A DNA stretch of 64,000 nt, taken from positions 37,818 through 101,817 of the forward strand of contig NZ_JAAMRE010000025.1 of assembly GCF_013522705.1 (NCBI RefSeq). Reading direction: 5' to 3'. Each line of letters begins with the position of its first letter. Within the stretch, counting starts at the first letter, position 1. Of this stretch, positions 27,150 to 35,489 are shown in pieces. The notes beneath the pieces are model-generated. The model saw only the letters and a program-made list of their open reading frames with translations. It had not been told where the DNA came from and did no database searches. A program made the translations under genes and the position numbers. Source of the stretch: Pseudomonas lurida. GTDB taxonomy: Bacteria > Pseudomonadota > Gammaproteobacteria > Pseudomonadales > Pseudomonadaceae.

Positions 27150-27991
27150 GCATCACCCCCTACTTTGGCATCGGGTTGTTTGCAGATGCGGTCGAGCATG
27201 ATGGCCAGCAAGACGATTGCCAGGCCCGCTTCAAAGCCCAGGGCGATGTCGGCGGTGTTGAGTGCGTTGACCACCGGTTTACCGAGGCCGTCGGCACCCA
27301 CCAGGGCCGCGATCACCACCATCGACAACGACAGCATGATGCATTGGGTAATGCCGGCGGCAATGCTCGGCATGGCGTGGGGCAGTTCAATGCGCGAGAG
27401 CAACTGACGGCGCGAGCAGCCAAAGGCCTTGCCGGCGTCCATCAACTCTTGCGGTACATCGCGGATACCCAGGTAAGTCAGACGGATCGGCGCGGCAATC
27501 GCGAACACCACCGTGGAAATCAGCCCGGGCACCACACCCAGCCCGAAGAGGGTCAGGGTAGGGATGAGGTAGACGAAGGTCGGTACGGTCTGCATCAGAT
27601 CGAGTACCGGCCGCATCATGGTGTAGAACAGTGGCTTGTGCGCGGCAACAATGCCCAGCGGCACGCCGATGACCACGCAGACCAGGGTGGCGAACAGCAC
27701 CTGTGCGAGGGTCTCCATGGTTTCCTGCCAGTACCCCAGGTTGAGGATCAGCAGGAAGGAGGCGATGACAAAAACAGTCAGGCCCCATTTACGTTGAATA
27801 AAGTGAGCCAGCAGCGCAATCAGACCGATCAATGCCAGCGGATTGAACCAGGTCAGCGCAAACGTCACGCCGTGGATCATCGTTTCCAGTGTCGATGCGA
27901 TTGCGTCGAAGTAGTTGGCGCCGTGTTGGGTCAACCATTCGACGAAGGCAGCGATGTACTGGCCTAGTGGGATTTTCTGTTCAGTCAGCAT
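27146..27991 (-). CDS. cbcW: Choline ABC transporter permease CbcW
   Basis: 281 residues from ATG 27991 (MLTEQKIPLGQYIAAFVEW). About six to seven membrane segments and the permease EAA-type loop GKAFGCSRRQLLSRIELPHAMPSI (core AFGCSRRQLLSRIELPHA) that contacts the ATPase. Overlaps cbcV by 4 nt and follows cbcX by 69 nt in the cbcXWV operon. Confidence 0.94.
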   Translation of the reverse strand: MLTEQKIPLGQYIAAFVEWLTQHGANYFDAIASTLETMIHGVTFALTWFNPLALIGLIALLAHFIQRKWGLTVFVIASFLLILNLGYWQETMETLAQVLFATLVCVVIGVPLGIVAAHKPLFYTMMRPVLDLMQTVPTFVYLIPTLTLFGLGVVPGLISTVVFAIAAPIRLTYLGIRDVPQELMDAGKAFGCSRRQLLSRIELPHAMPSIAAGITQCIMLSLSMVVIAALVGADGLGKPVVNALNTADIALGFEAGLAIVLLAIMLDRICKQPDAKVGGDA

Positions 27992-28060
27992 GGTAGTGAA
28001 TGTCCACATGCGAAGGGGAAAACATCCCGGGGCAGCGCACCGCCCCGGGGTCAGCGGGTG

Positions 28061-29008
28061 TTATTTGGCGAGGTAAGCTTTGACGGCCTCAAGGCCGGGT
28101 TTGCCGTCGACGGTGTTGACGCCGGCGAGCCAGGTGTCGAGCACTTGCGGGTTCTTCTGCAGCCAGGCCTTGGCGGCGGCGTCGGGCTTCATTTTGTCGT
28201 CCAGGACGTTGCCCATCAGCGTGCTTTCCATGTTCAGGGTGAACACCAGGTTTTTCAGCAACTGACCGACATTGCTGCATTCCTGGGTGTAGCCCTTGCG
28301 CACGTTGGTGTAGATGGTTGCCTGGCCGTAGTTGGGGCCGAACGAGTCGTCGCCACCGGTCAGGTACTTCATCTTGAAGCGGGTGTTCATCGGGTGCGGT
28401 TCCCAGCCGAGGAACACGATGGCCTGGTCGCGCTTGGCGGCGCGGTCCACTTGGGACAGCATGCCGGCTTCGCTGGACTCGACCACCTTGAAACCTGCGT
28501 CTTTCAAGCCGAACGCGTTCTTGTCGATCAAGGTCTGGATGGTGCGGTTGCCATCGTTACCCGGCTCGATGCCGTAGATCTTGCTGTCCAGTTGGTCCTT
28601 GAACTTGGCAATATCGGCAAAGTCCTTAAGGCCCTTGTCGTACAGCGCCTCGGGCACCGCCAGGGTGTACTTGGCGTTTTCCAGGTTGGCGCGCACGGTT
28701 TCCACGGTGCCGGCATCACGGTACGGCTTGATGTCGTTTTCCATGGTCGGCATCCAGTTGCCGAGGAACACGTCCATGTTCTTGCCGTCGGCCAGGGACT
28801 TGTAGGTCACCGGTACGGAAATCATCGTGGTTTTGGTTTTGTAGCCGAGGGCCTTGAGGATTTCGCTGGTGGTCGCGGTGGTGACGGTGATGTCGGTCCA
28901 GCCGACATCGGAGAAGTTGACGGTCTTGCACTGTTCCGGTTCTGCCGCGTGCGCCAGGACTGGCAGACTCAGCATGGCGGCCAACAACAACGAGGGTGAA
29001 GCTTTCAT
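28061..29008 (-). CDS. cbcX: Choline-binding periplasmic protein CbcX
   Basis: 315 residues from ATG 29008 after CAGGAG. Signal peptide to SLPVLAHA-A. The mature OpuAC/ProX-type protein begins EPEQCKTVNFSDVGWTDI and has the aromatic and GNWMPTMEND strips typical of the choline-binding branch; a CxxC-like pair of cysteines (EQC, QEC) may form a disulfide. Delivers choline to CbcWV. Similar in sequence to CaiX encoded at 35490, a paralogue tuned to carnitine. Confidence 0.94.
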   Translation of the reverse strand: MKASPSLLLAAMLSLPVLAHAAEPEQCKTVNFSDVGWTDITVTTATTSEILKALGYKTKTTMISVPVTYKSLADGKNMDVFLGNWMPTMENDIKPYRDAGTVETVRANLENAKYTLAVPEALYDKGLKDFADIAKFKDQLDSKIYGIEPGNDGNRTIQTLIDKNAFGLKDAGFKVVESSEAGMLSQVDRAAKRDQAIVFLGWEPHPMNTRFKMKYLTGGDDSFGPNYGQATIYTNVRKGYTQECSNVGQLLKNLVFTLNMESTLMGNVLDDKMKPDAAAKAWLQKNPQVLDTWLAGVNTVDGKPGLEAVKAYLAK

Positions 29009-29424
29009 GAGGCTAGACTCCTGTGTTTTTTCTGGCGGCATGTGCCGCGCTTTATCAGTGTTGCGGTTGGAGCGTGCGACGACAGCTCTGGCACGGTGCC
29101 TTGCAAACGAGTCGGAACTGATCATGTACCAGTGAAAATCAGACGCCTACAGGGGGCGTCGTATCCAGTACAGGGAGGGTCGTATCCAGTGTCGGTGACG
29201 TCGTTTACAGGTTTTTCCCAAGGCAAAACCGTGGATTTTGCCCATCTGCACCGCTAAAAACGGCCAAAACAGGCGATCGCGCGCGGGCGACGCTGGTGAG
29301 CATGGTTACGTCGGTGTGAGACGCCGTGGCAGCGAATAAAACCTTGATGATGCCGCCATCTGGGCGAACTGAGCGTAGCAGCTTGTTCATGCCTGGCCTG
29401 TGCTCAATGAGGAGTTTCACGGCA
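29009..29424. promoter_or_regulatory. Divergent cbcX / sdaB control region with tandem 21-bp repeats
   Basis: 416 bases without a gene. Two adjacent 21-mers at 29149-29169 and 29170-29190 match at 19 of 21 positions (both contain GTCGTATCCAGT). Direct repeats one 21-bp period apart are the usual binding geometry of AraC-family activators, and the neighbouring genes belong to the GbdR regulon in P. aeruginosa. A GCGACG half-site lies at 29076. Which protein binds is inferred. Confidence 0.5.
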
Positions 29425-30801
29425 ATGGCTATCAGCGTTTTCGACCTGTTCAAGATCGGCATCGGACCGTCCAGTTCCCACACCGTCGGGCCTATGCGCG
29501 CCGCGGCGTTGTTCGTCCAGGCACTGCGTGAACGTGAACGGTTGGAACAGGTGCGGCGCATCGAAGTTCAGCTCTACGGCTCGCTGTCGGCCACCGGCAT
29601 CGGCCATGGCAGCGACACCGCCACCATCATGGGCTTGATGGGCGAATGGCCGGACGCGATCGATCCGTCGCAGATCGCCGGTCGCATCAGCACCCTGCGC
29701 GAAACCGACACACTGCTGCTCGATGGGCGCCTGCCGGTGCCATTCGTATGGGCGCGGGACATGCGCCTGCTCGACGAAAACCTGCCGTTCCATCCCAACG
29801 CCATGACCCTGGTGGCGTATGACGAACACGGCGAATTGCACCGTGATACCTATTATTCGGTCGGTGGCGGTTTCGTCGTGGATCAAGCCCAGGCGCGCAG
29901 CGGTGTGGCGGATATGGACCGCACCGAGTTGCCCTATGATTTTTCCAGCGCGGTGGAGCTGTTGCAGCTGTGCAAGACCCACCACTTGCGTGTCGCCGAA
30001 CTGATGATGGCCAATGAAAAAGTGTGGCGTTCCGAAGAAGAAATCCGCAGCGGCCTGATGAAGCTCTGGCGTGCCATGCAGGACTGTGTGGAGCAGGGGC
30101 TCAAGCATGAAGGTATCCTGCCCGGCGGCCTCAATGTGCGCCGCCGCGCCGCCAAGTTGCACCGCAGCCTGCAGGAGTTGAACAAGCCCAATGTGATCGG
30201 CTCGACCTTGAGCGCCATGGAGTGGGTCAACCTGTTCGCCCTGGCCGTAAACGAAGAAAACGCCGCCGGCGGGCGGATGGTCACCGCGCCCACCAACGGC
30301 GCGGCGGGGATCATTCCGGCCGTGCTGCATTACTTCATGAAGTTCAGTGAAGAAGTCACCGAAGCCAACGTGGTCGACTACCTGCTCGGCGCCGCAGCGG
30401 TAGGCATTCTGTGCAAGAAAAACGCCTCCATCTCAGGTGCCGAGGTGGGTTGCCAGGGCGAGGTGGGTTCCGCCTGCGCAATGGCCGCCGCCGGGCTCGC
30501 GGAGATCCTCGGCGCGACGCCGGAGCAACTGTGCAACGCCGCCGAAATCGGCCTGGAGCATAACCTCGGCCTGACCTGCGACCCAGTGGGCGGGTTGGTG
30601 CAGGTGCCGTGCATCGAGCGCAATGCGATTGCAGCGGTCAAGGCGATCAACGCCGCGCAAATGGCCCTGCGCGGCGACGGCCAGCACTTCATCTCTCTGG
30701 ACCGGGTGATCCGCACCATGCGCGATACCGGGGCGGATATGCATGACAAGTACAAAGAAACCTCGCGGGGTGGGTTGGCGGTCAGCGCGGTCGAGTGTTG
30801 A
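29425..30801 (+). CDS. sdaB: L-serine ammonia-lyase (iron-sulfur type)
   Basis: 458 residues from ATG 29425 after GAGGAG; the longer frame adds unlikely residues. Starts MAISVFDLFKIGIGPSSSHTVGPM, the canonical L-serine dehydratase N-terminus. Iron-sulfur ligand cysteines lie in GAAAVGILCKKNASISGAEVGCQGEVGSACAMAAAG and near GLTCDPVGGLVQVPC. Converts serine to pyruvate and ammonia. Beside gbdR it would channel glycine-derived serine, the end of betaine demethylation, into pyruvate. Confidence 0.96.
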   Translation: MAISVFDLFKIGIGPSSSHTVGPMRAAALFVQALRERERLEQVRRIEVQLYGSLSATGIGHGSDTATIMGLMGEWPDAIDPSQIAGRISTLRETDTLLLDGRLPVPFVWARDMRLLDENLPFHPNAMTLVAYDEHGELHRDTYYSVGGGFVVDQAQARSGVADMDRTELPYDFSSAVELLQLCKTHHLRVAELMMANEKVWRSEEEIRSGLMKLWRAMQDCVEQGLKHEGILPGGLNVRRRAAKLHRSLQELNKPNVIGSTLSAMEWVNLFALAVNEENAAGGRMVTAPTNGAAGIIPAVLHYFMKFSEEVTEANVVDYLLGAAAVGILCKKNASISGAEVGCQGEVGSACAMAAAGLAEILGATPEQLCNAAEIGLEHNLGLTCDPVGGLVQVPCIERNAIAAVKAINAAQMALRGDGQHFISLDRVIRTMRDTGADMHDKYKETSRGGLAVSAVEC

Positions 30802-30816
30802 GACCGAGTCGCCTGC

Positions 30817-30889
30817 ATCGGGGGCAAGCCCCCTCCCACATTTGATTTGTGAACACAGTCAAAGGTTGGAGGGGGCTTACCCCCGATAG
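30817..30889. repeat. BIME (paired REP), copy upstream of gbdR
   Basis: Two inverted REP units, ATCGGGGGCAAGCCCCCTCC and GGAGGGGGCTTACCCCCGAT, with the spacer ATTTGATTTGTGAACACAG between. Nearly identical (about three differences) to the element at 32428-32500, in the same orientation, so gbdR lies between two direct copies. Confidence 0.85.
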
Positions 30890-31310
30890 CGGCAGTTCAA
30901 ACAATACTGCTCAAAAAGTGAACACCAGCATCCCCGCGCGCCACCTTTTAGCGCGTCGCAAACAGATAAGTAGCTCGCGAACGATTTCCCCTCCGACCAC
31001 CTGTCCCCTGTGCGTGCGGTGACAGAGTTTTCCTACGTGCTGAAAGCGCCTTCCCACAAGTGCTACCGATCTGCTCACACCCCTTGAGGGTAGCCGCTCC
31101 TACGTCCTTTTCCGGGCATATTCCGTACTTCACGCAAGGGCTACATAGACGCGTCAACAGGTCGTTTTCAGGAGTTATTGAATAGCCATTCAAATTTAGG
31201 CACGGCAATTGCTCTATCAATTCAAAGCCTCTCGCCGTGTCAGGACGAAGAGTGCAATAACAAGAGCCTCGCCTGAGGCCATCACCCGCTTTGTGTGAGG
31301 AGATACCGCG
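30890..31310. promoter_or_regulatory. gbdR upstream region
   Basis: 421 bases before gbdR with no supported gene; a 90-codon minus-strand frame here has no ribosome binding site and non-protein-like composition. GAGGAG precedes the gbdR ATG by nine bases. No clear promoter hexamers or operator palindrome were identified. Confidence 0.4.
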
Positions 31311-32414
31311 ATGACGTCGTTCAACTCAGGGGCCCAACCCCAGAACCGTGCGCCTCAATCCATCGGCTTTTTGCTGTTGGACAATTTCACGCTGATTTCC
31401 CTGGCGTCCGCAGTGGAACCCCTGCGCATGGCCAACCAGCTGTCCGGCCGTGAGCTGTACCGCTGGACCACACTGAGCGTCGACGGCAACCAGGTCTGGG
31501 CCAGCGACGGCCTGCAGATCACTCCCGACGCCGCCATGCATAAGGCCCCGGCCCTGGACACGGTGATCGTGTGCGGCGGCGTGGGCATCCAGCGCACCGT
31601 CACCCGTGAGCACGTGTCGTGGCTGCAAAGCCAGGCACGCCAATCCCGTCGCCTCGGCGCGGTGTGCACCGGCAGCTGGGCGTTGGCCTGTGCCGGCCTG
31701 CTGGATGGTTTCGATTGCAGCGTGCACTGGGAATGCCTGGCCTCGATGCAGGAAGCCTTCCCCCGTGTGTCCATGAGCACACGCCTGTTCACCCTCGACC
31801 GCAACCGCTTCACCAGTTCCGGCGGCACTGCGCCGTTGGACATGATGCTGCACCTGATCAGCCGCGATCACGGCCGTGAACTGTCGGCGGCGATCTCCGA
31901 GATGTTCGTGTACGAACGCATCCGCAACGAACAGGATCACCAGCGCGTGCCGCTCAAGCACATGCTCGGCACCAACCAGCCGAAATTGCAGGAAATCGTC
32001 GCGCTGATGGAAGCCAACCTGGAAGAACCCATCGACCTGGACGAACTGGCGGTCTACGTCGCCGTATCCCGGCGTCAACTGGAGCGGCTGTTCCAGAAAT
32101 ACCTGCACTGTTCGCCGTCGCGTTACTACCTCAAATTGCGCCTGATCCGTGCGCGGCAGTTGCTCAAGCAAACGCCAATGTCGATCATCGAAGTCGCCTC
32201 GGTGTGCGGGTTCGTCTCCACGCCGCACTTCTCCAAGTGCTACCGCGAATACTTCGGCATCCCGCCACGGGATGAGCGTGTAGGTTCCAACACCACCCAG
32301 CAGGTGGCGATGATGCCGATTCCGCAGGCGCTGGTGCTTTCACCGTTGTCGGGGCCGATGTCGGCGTTGAGCCAGGCGCGTAATGAGTCGACGTTTGCCA
32401 GTGTAAGGCTCTGA
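31311..32414 (+). CDS. gbdR: GbdR, glycine betaine/dimethylglycine-responsive AraC activator
   Basis: 367 residues. N-terminal class-I glutamine amidotransferase-like domain (about 18-190, FLLLDNFTLISLASAVEPLR, then CTGSWALACAGLLDG), which senses ligand. C-terminal AraC domain (about 225-330) with two helix-turn-helices, ELAVYVAVSRRQLERLFQKY and IEVASVCGFVSTPHFSKCYR. In P. aeruginosa GbdR activates gbcAB, dgcAB, cbcXWV, plcH and serine/sarcosine genes. The surrounding gene content matches that regulon. The C-terminal tail after residue 330 is low in motifs. Confidence 0.95.
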   Translation: MTSFNSGAQPQNRAPQSIGFLLLDNFTLISLASAVEPLRMANQLSGRELYRWTTLSVDGNQVWASDGLQITPDAAMHKAPALDTVIVCGGVGIQRTVTREHVSWLQSQARQSRRLGAVCTGSWALACAGLLDGFDCSVHWECLASMQEAFPRVSMSTRLFTLDRNRFTSSGGTAPLDMMLHLISRDHGRELSAAISEMFVYERIRNEQDHQRVPLKHMLGTNQPKLQEIVALMEANLEEPIDLDELAVYVAVSRRQLERLFQKYLHCSPSRYYLKLRLIRARQLLKQTPMSIIEVASVCGFVSTPHFSKCYREYFGIPPRDERVGSNTTQQVAMMPIPQALVLSPLSGPMSALSQARNESTFASVRL

Positions 32415-32427
32415 ACCCAGGCGTCTG

Positions 32428-32500
32428 TATCGGGGGCAAGCCCCCTCCCACATTTGATTTGTGAACACAGGCAAAGGTGGGAGGGGGCTTGCCCCCGATA
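32428..32500. repeat. BIME (paired REP), copy downstream of gbdR
   Basis: Direct copy of the 30817-30889 element: TATCGGGGGCAAGCCCCCTC, spacer ATTTGATTTGTGAACACAGG, then GTGGGAGGGGGCTTGCCCCC. Probably ends gbdR transcription and that of the convergent small gene. Confidence 0.85.
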
Positions 32501-32508
32501 GCCATCTG

Positions 32509-32772
32509 TCAGGCCCCGGAGTTCTGCTTGAACTGCATCAACGCCGGCAACAACTGCTTGTCGATGGCCTGACGCACCGCCGGCAAAATCGTCGCGCTGC
32601 CGCTGTACATCCGCTCGACCATGCCTTTAAGCGCCTTGGCCCGTGCTTCGCTCAAGCCGCGCACCGCGCACTCACACGCCTGTTCGGCGCTGGCGCCGCT
32701 GGATACCTCGAAACCCAGCGAGCGCAATTGGCTCAGCAGGTCATCCTGGTCAATCAAATCCGCGTGCATCAT
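32509..32772 (-). CDS. Conserved small protein of unknown function
   Basis: 87 residues, MMHADLIDQDDLLSQLRSLG start, with AGGA nine bases upstream. Acidic N-terminus, one CECAV cysteine pair (about residues 33-35), then a helical region KALKGMVERMYSGSATILPA. No signal peptide or membrane segment. Codon usage is typical for the genome. It sits convergent to gbdR and upstream region of nothing obvious; no domain is recognised. Confidence 0.7.
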   Translation of the reverse strand: MMHADLIDQDDLLSQLRSLGFEVSSGASAEQACECAVRGLSEARAKALKGMVERMYSGSATILPAVRQAIDKQLLPALMQFKQNSGA

Positions 32773-32859
32773 GACGTTTATCCTGGTTAGGGGAGCGGGG
32801 ATCTGCCTGGATTCTGGTAGCCCCCGACCGCATCGGCAAGGGCGCGCCGCGCGGATGCC

Positions 32860-32973
32860 TCAGATGGCTATGAGCAGGTCGTTTTCGGGCCATTTGCCGA
32901 TCGCACTAACCGGCACACTGGCCTCAGCAAGCAGCTTGAAGGTTTGGTCACCCTCGATATGCATCGCTCTCAC
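32860..32973 (-). CDS. Possible 37-residue small protein
   Basis: A GTG at 32973, preceded by AGAGGG at four bases, opens 37 codons with typical Pseudomonas codon choice (CTG, ATC, GAG, AAG); an ATG at 32964 gives a 34-residue form. The peptide contains HIEGDQTFKLLAEASVPVSA and ends PENDLLIAI. It follows the carnitine operon on the same strand. No homologue recognised; it may not be translated. Confidence 0.3.
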   Translation of the reverse strand: MRAMHIEGDQTFKLLAEASVPVSAIGKWPENDLLIAI

Positions 32974-32983
32974 AAGGCCCTCT

Positions 32984-33020
32984 GCCCCGATCCCGTCACG
33001 GCTGGATCGGGGCTTTTTTT
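32984..33020 (+). terminator. Strong rho-independent terminator on the plus strand
   Basis: GCCCCGATCC, 10-nt loop, GGATCGGGGC, then seven T. A perfect 10-bp GC-rich stem plus T7 is a textbook intrinsic terminator, yet the nearest plus-strand gene (gbdR) ends 570 bases upstream with a REP pair in between. It may end a small RNA transcribed from 32773-32983. Confidence 0.8.
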
Positions 33021-33023
33021 GGC

Positions 33024-33500
33024 CTATTTCCTGGGCGGCAAACCGATGACACGGCCGAGCAGGGCCGGGCGCGGCAGGTCGGCCTGCTCGGTGCATAGGG
33101 CCGCGATTTTTTCCAGTGTCGCCTGGGCGAACGGCGCCGAGTGCGGCCCGGCCAGGTCGACATGCAAGAGCATCTGTTCGTTGCCGGCCAGTTCCTGCCC
33201 ATCCCCGACCCGATGCAAGCTGTGATACAGGTGCAGGCGCTTGGCGTCATGGGCGATCAGTTGCGTATGCACTTCAACCTCGGCACCGAGTGTCACTTCG
33301 TGCAGGTAGTTCAAGTGCAGCTCCAGGGTGAACAGAGAATGGCCGCTGGCTTCGCGGTTTTCACTGTCCAGGCCGAGGGTGTCCATCAGTGCGTCGGTGG
33401 CGTAGCTGAAGATCAGCAGATAGAACGCGTCGCGCAGGTGGCCGTTGTAGTCCACCCAGTCGGGCTGGATCTGTGTGGTGTAGGTCGTGAGTGCGGGCAT
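33024..33500 (-). CDS. cdhB: Thioesterase of the carnitine operon (betainyl-CoA thioesterase, CdhB)
   Basis: 158 residues from ATG 33500 (MPALTTYTTQIQPDWVDYNGHLRD), preferred over ATG 33509 because GGAA lies eight bases before it. Hot-dog fold with the 4-hydroxybenzoyl-CoA thioesterase-like strip WVDYNGHLRDAFYLLIFSYA (Asp near residue 17). Lies 13 nt after lcdH. In carnitine degradation the cleavage enzyme makes betainyl-CoA, which this enzyme would hydrolyse to glycine betaine and CoA. Confidence 0.88.
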   Translation of the reverse strand: MPALTTYTTQIQPDWVDYNGHLRDAFYLLIFSYATDALMDTLGLDSENREASGHSLFTLELHLNYLHEVTLGAEVEVHTQLIAHDAKRLHLYHSLHRVGDGQELAGNEQMLLHVDLAGPHSAPFAQATLEKIAALCTEQADLPRPALLGRVIGLPPRK

Positions 33501-33513
33501 TGTCTGCATTCCA

Positions 33514-34479
33514 TTATTCGGCGAAGGTCATGCCGTGCCTGGCCTTGGTGGTTTTCACCGCTTCTAGCACCGCCAGCAGGCAATCATCACGATAGCGCTC
33601 CAGGGCCGCAATGCTGTGGGTACCCAGTTGAGCGCTGGTGCCATCGACCACGTCGTCGATAAGCTTGTCCGTCAGTTCCGGCGCCGGCAGGTAGGTCCAC
33701 GGCAACTGCAGCGCCGGGCCGAACTGGGCCATGAAGTGGCGCATGCCCGCATCGCCGCCCGCCAGGGTATAGGTGAGGAAAGTGCCCATGAACGACCAGC
33801 GCAGGCCAGCGCCAAAACGGATCGCGTCGTCGATTTCGCCGGTGGTCGCCACGCCGTCGTTCACCAGGTGCAATGCCTCGCGCCACAACGCTTCAAGCAA
33901 ACGGTCGGCGATAAACCCAGGGACTTCCTTGCGCACATGCAAGGGGCGCATGCCCAGGGATTCATACACCGTGATCGCCGCCTGCACCGCCTCGGGCGCC
34001 GTGTGTCTGCCGCCGACCACTTCCACCAGCGGCAGCAGGTAAACCGGGTTGAACGGGTGGCCGACCACGCAGCGTTCCGGGTGGATCGAGCCCTCGTAGA
34101 ACTCACTCGGCAACAGCCCCGAGGTGCTCGAACCAATCAGTGCATCGGGTTTGGCCGCCGCGCTGATCTGGCGGTGCAGTTGCAGTTTCAGCTCCAGGCG
34201 TTCGGGGGCGCTTTCCTGGATGAAGTCGGCGTCTTTCACGCACGCTTCGATGGTGGCGACAAAGCGCAGGCGGTCCTGGGACGCGCCGGGGGCCAGACCG
34301 CTTTTCTCCAGAGCGCCCCAGGCATTGGCGACGCGTTTGCGCAACGCGGCTTCGGCGCCGGGCGCCGGGTCCCAGGCCACCACATCCAGCCCGTGAGCCA
34401 GGGCACGGGCCACCCAACCGCTGCCGATAACACCGCTGCCGAGGGCGGCGAAGGTTTTGATCTCAGTGATAAAGCGCAT
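33514..34479 (-). CDS. lcdH: L-carnitine dehydrogenase
   Basis: 321 residues, 3-hydroxyacyl-CoA dehydrogenase fold. Rossmann motif ALGSGVIGSGW (about 12-22), catalytic-region strip GHPFNPVYLLPLVEVVGG (H about 140), and VPGFIADRLLEALWREALHLV. Oxidises L-carnitine to 3-dehydrocarnitine with NAD+. Part of the caiX-cdhC-lcdH-cdhB minus-strand operon divergent from cdhR. Confidence 0.95.
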   Translation of the reverse strand: MRFITEIKTFAALGSGVIGSGWVARALAHGLDVVAWDPAPGAEAALRKRVANAWGALEKSGLAPGASQDRLRFVATIEACVKDADFIQESAPERLELKLQLHRQISAAAKPDALIGSSTSGLLPSEFYEGSIHPERCVVGHPFNPVYLLPLVEVVGGRHTAPEAVQAAITVYESLGMRPLHVRKEVPGFIADRLLEALWREALHLVNDGVATTGEIDDAIRFGAGLRWSFMGTFLTYTLAGGDAGMRHFMAQFGPALQLPWTYLPAPELTDKLIDDVVDGTSAQLGTHSIAALERYRDDCLLAVLEAVKTTKARHGMTFAE

Positions 34480-34527
34480 GGCAAATTCCTAAAGAGTTCG
34501 ATGATCGCGTGTGGCAGGGGCGGTGGG

Positions 34528-35415
34528 TCAGCCGCGCTGGGTGAGGCCCATCTTCACGCGCCCTTCGGCCGGGGTCATGACCCGTGCACCCAGGCGGCTG
34601 AGGATTTCGCCAGCGCGTTCGACCAGCTGGCCGTTGGTGGCGAGCACGCCTTTGTCCAGCCACAGATTGTCTTCCAGGCCGACCCGCACGTTGCCGCCCA
34701 GCAGCACCGCTTGGGCGGCCATCGGCATTTGCATGCGGCCGATGCCGAAGCCGGCCCACACCGCGTTGGCGGGCAGGTTGTCGACCATGGCCTTCATGGT
34801 GGTGGTGTCGGCCGGTGCGCCCCAGGGAATGCCCAGGCACAGCTGGAACAGCGGGTCGTCGAGCAGGCCTTCCTTGATCATCTGCTTGGCGAACCACAGG
34901 TGGCCGGTGTCGAAGATCTCCAGCTCGGCCTTCACGCCCAGTTCCTGGATACGTTTGGCGCCGGCGCGCAGCTGTGCCGGCGTGGACACGTAAATCGTGT
35001 CGCCATCGCCGAAGTTCAGGGTGCCGCAGTCCAGGGTGCAGATTTCCGGCAACAACTCTTCGACATGGGCCAGACGCGTCAGCGGCCCGACCAGGTCGGT
35101 GTTGGGGCCGAATTCCATCGGGTTTTCGCCGCCGCCGATCTCCAGGTCGCCGCCCATGCCGGCGGTGAGGTTGACGATAATATCGATGTCGGCCTCGCGG
35201 ATGCGCTCCATCACTTCGCGGTACAGCGCCACGTCGCGGCTGAATTTGCCGGTCTGCGGGTCACGCACATGGCAATGCACCACGGTGGCGCCGGCTTTGG
35301 CCGCTTCAACCGCCGCCGCGGCGATCTGTTTGGGGGTGACCGGCACGTGGGGGCTTCTGCTGGTCGTGTCGCCAGCACCGGTGAGTGCGCAGGTGATGAT
35401 GACGTCGTGGTTCAT
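34528..35415 (-). CDS. cdhC: 3-dehydrocarnitine:acetyl-CoA cleavage enzyme (BKACE family)
   Basis: 295 residues, DUF849/beta-keto acid cleavage enzyme. Zn-binding HCHVRD (H47, H49) and downstream FGIGRMQMPMAAQAVLLGGN with VRVGLEDNLWL, which binds CoA substrate. Cleaves 3-dehydrocarnitine with acetyl-CoA to betainyl-CoA and acetoacetate. The genetic context (lcdH, caiX, cdhR) fixes the substrate within this broad family. Confidence 0.94.
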   Translation of the reverse strand: MNHDVIITCALTGAGDTTSRSPHVPVTPKQIAAAAVEAAKAGATVVHCHVRDPQTGKFSRDVALYREVMERIREADIDIIVNLTAGMGGDLEIGGGENPMEFGPNTDLVGPLTRLAHVEELLPEICTLDCGTLNFGDGDTIYVSTPAQLRAGAKRIQELGVKAELEIFDTGHLWFAKQMIKEGLLDDPLFQLCLGIPWGAPADTTTMKAMVDNLPANAVWAGFGIGRMQMPMAAQAVLLGGNVRVGLEDNLWLDKGVLATNGQLVERAGEILSRLGARVMTPAEGRVKMGLTQRG

Positions 35416-35489
35416 GGGGCAGGTTCCTTACAGGCGTGGTGATGCCGTTCGCGGTCGTCAGTGACCGCGAAACGGTGATTCGAAAAAAG

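Noticed and set aside
29090..29107. Sigma54-like TGGCACGGTGCCTTGCA upstream of sdaB
   Set aside because: The GG and GC elements are separated by 11 rather than 10 bases and the site lies over 300 bases from the gene, so it is unlikely to function.
30948..31220. 90-codon minus-strand frame upstream of gbdR
   Set aside because: No ribosome binding site, atypical codon use and overlap with the expected gbdR promoter region.
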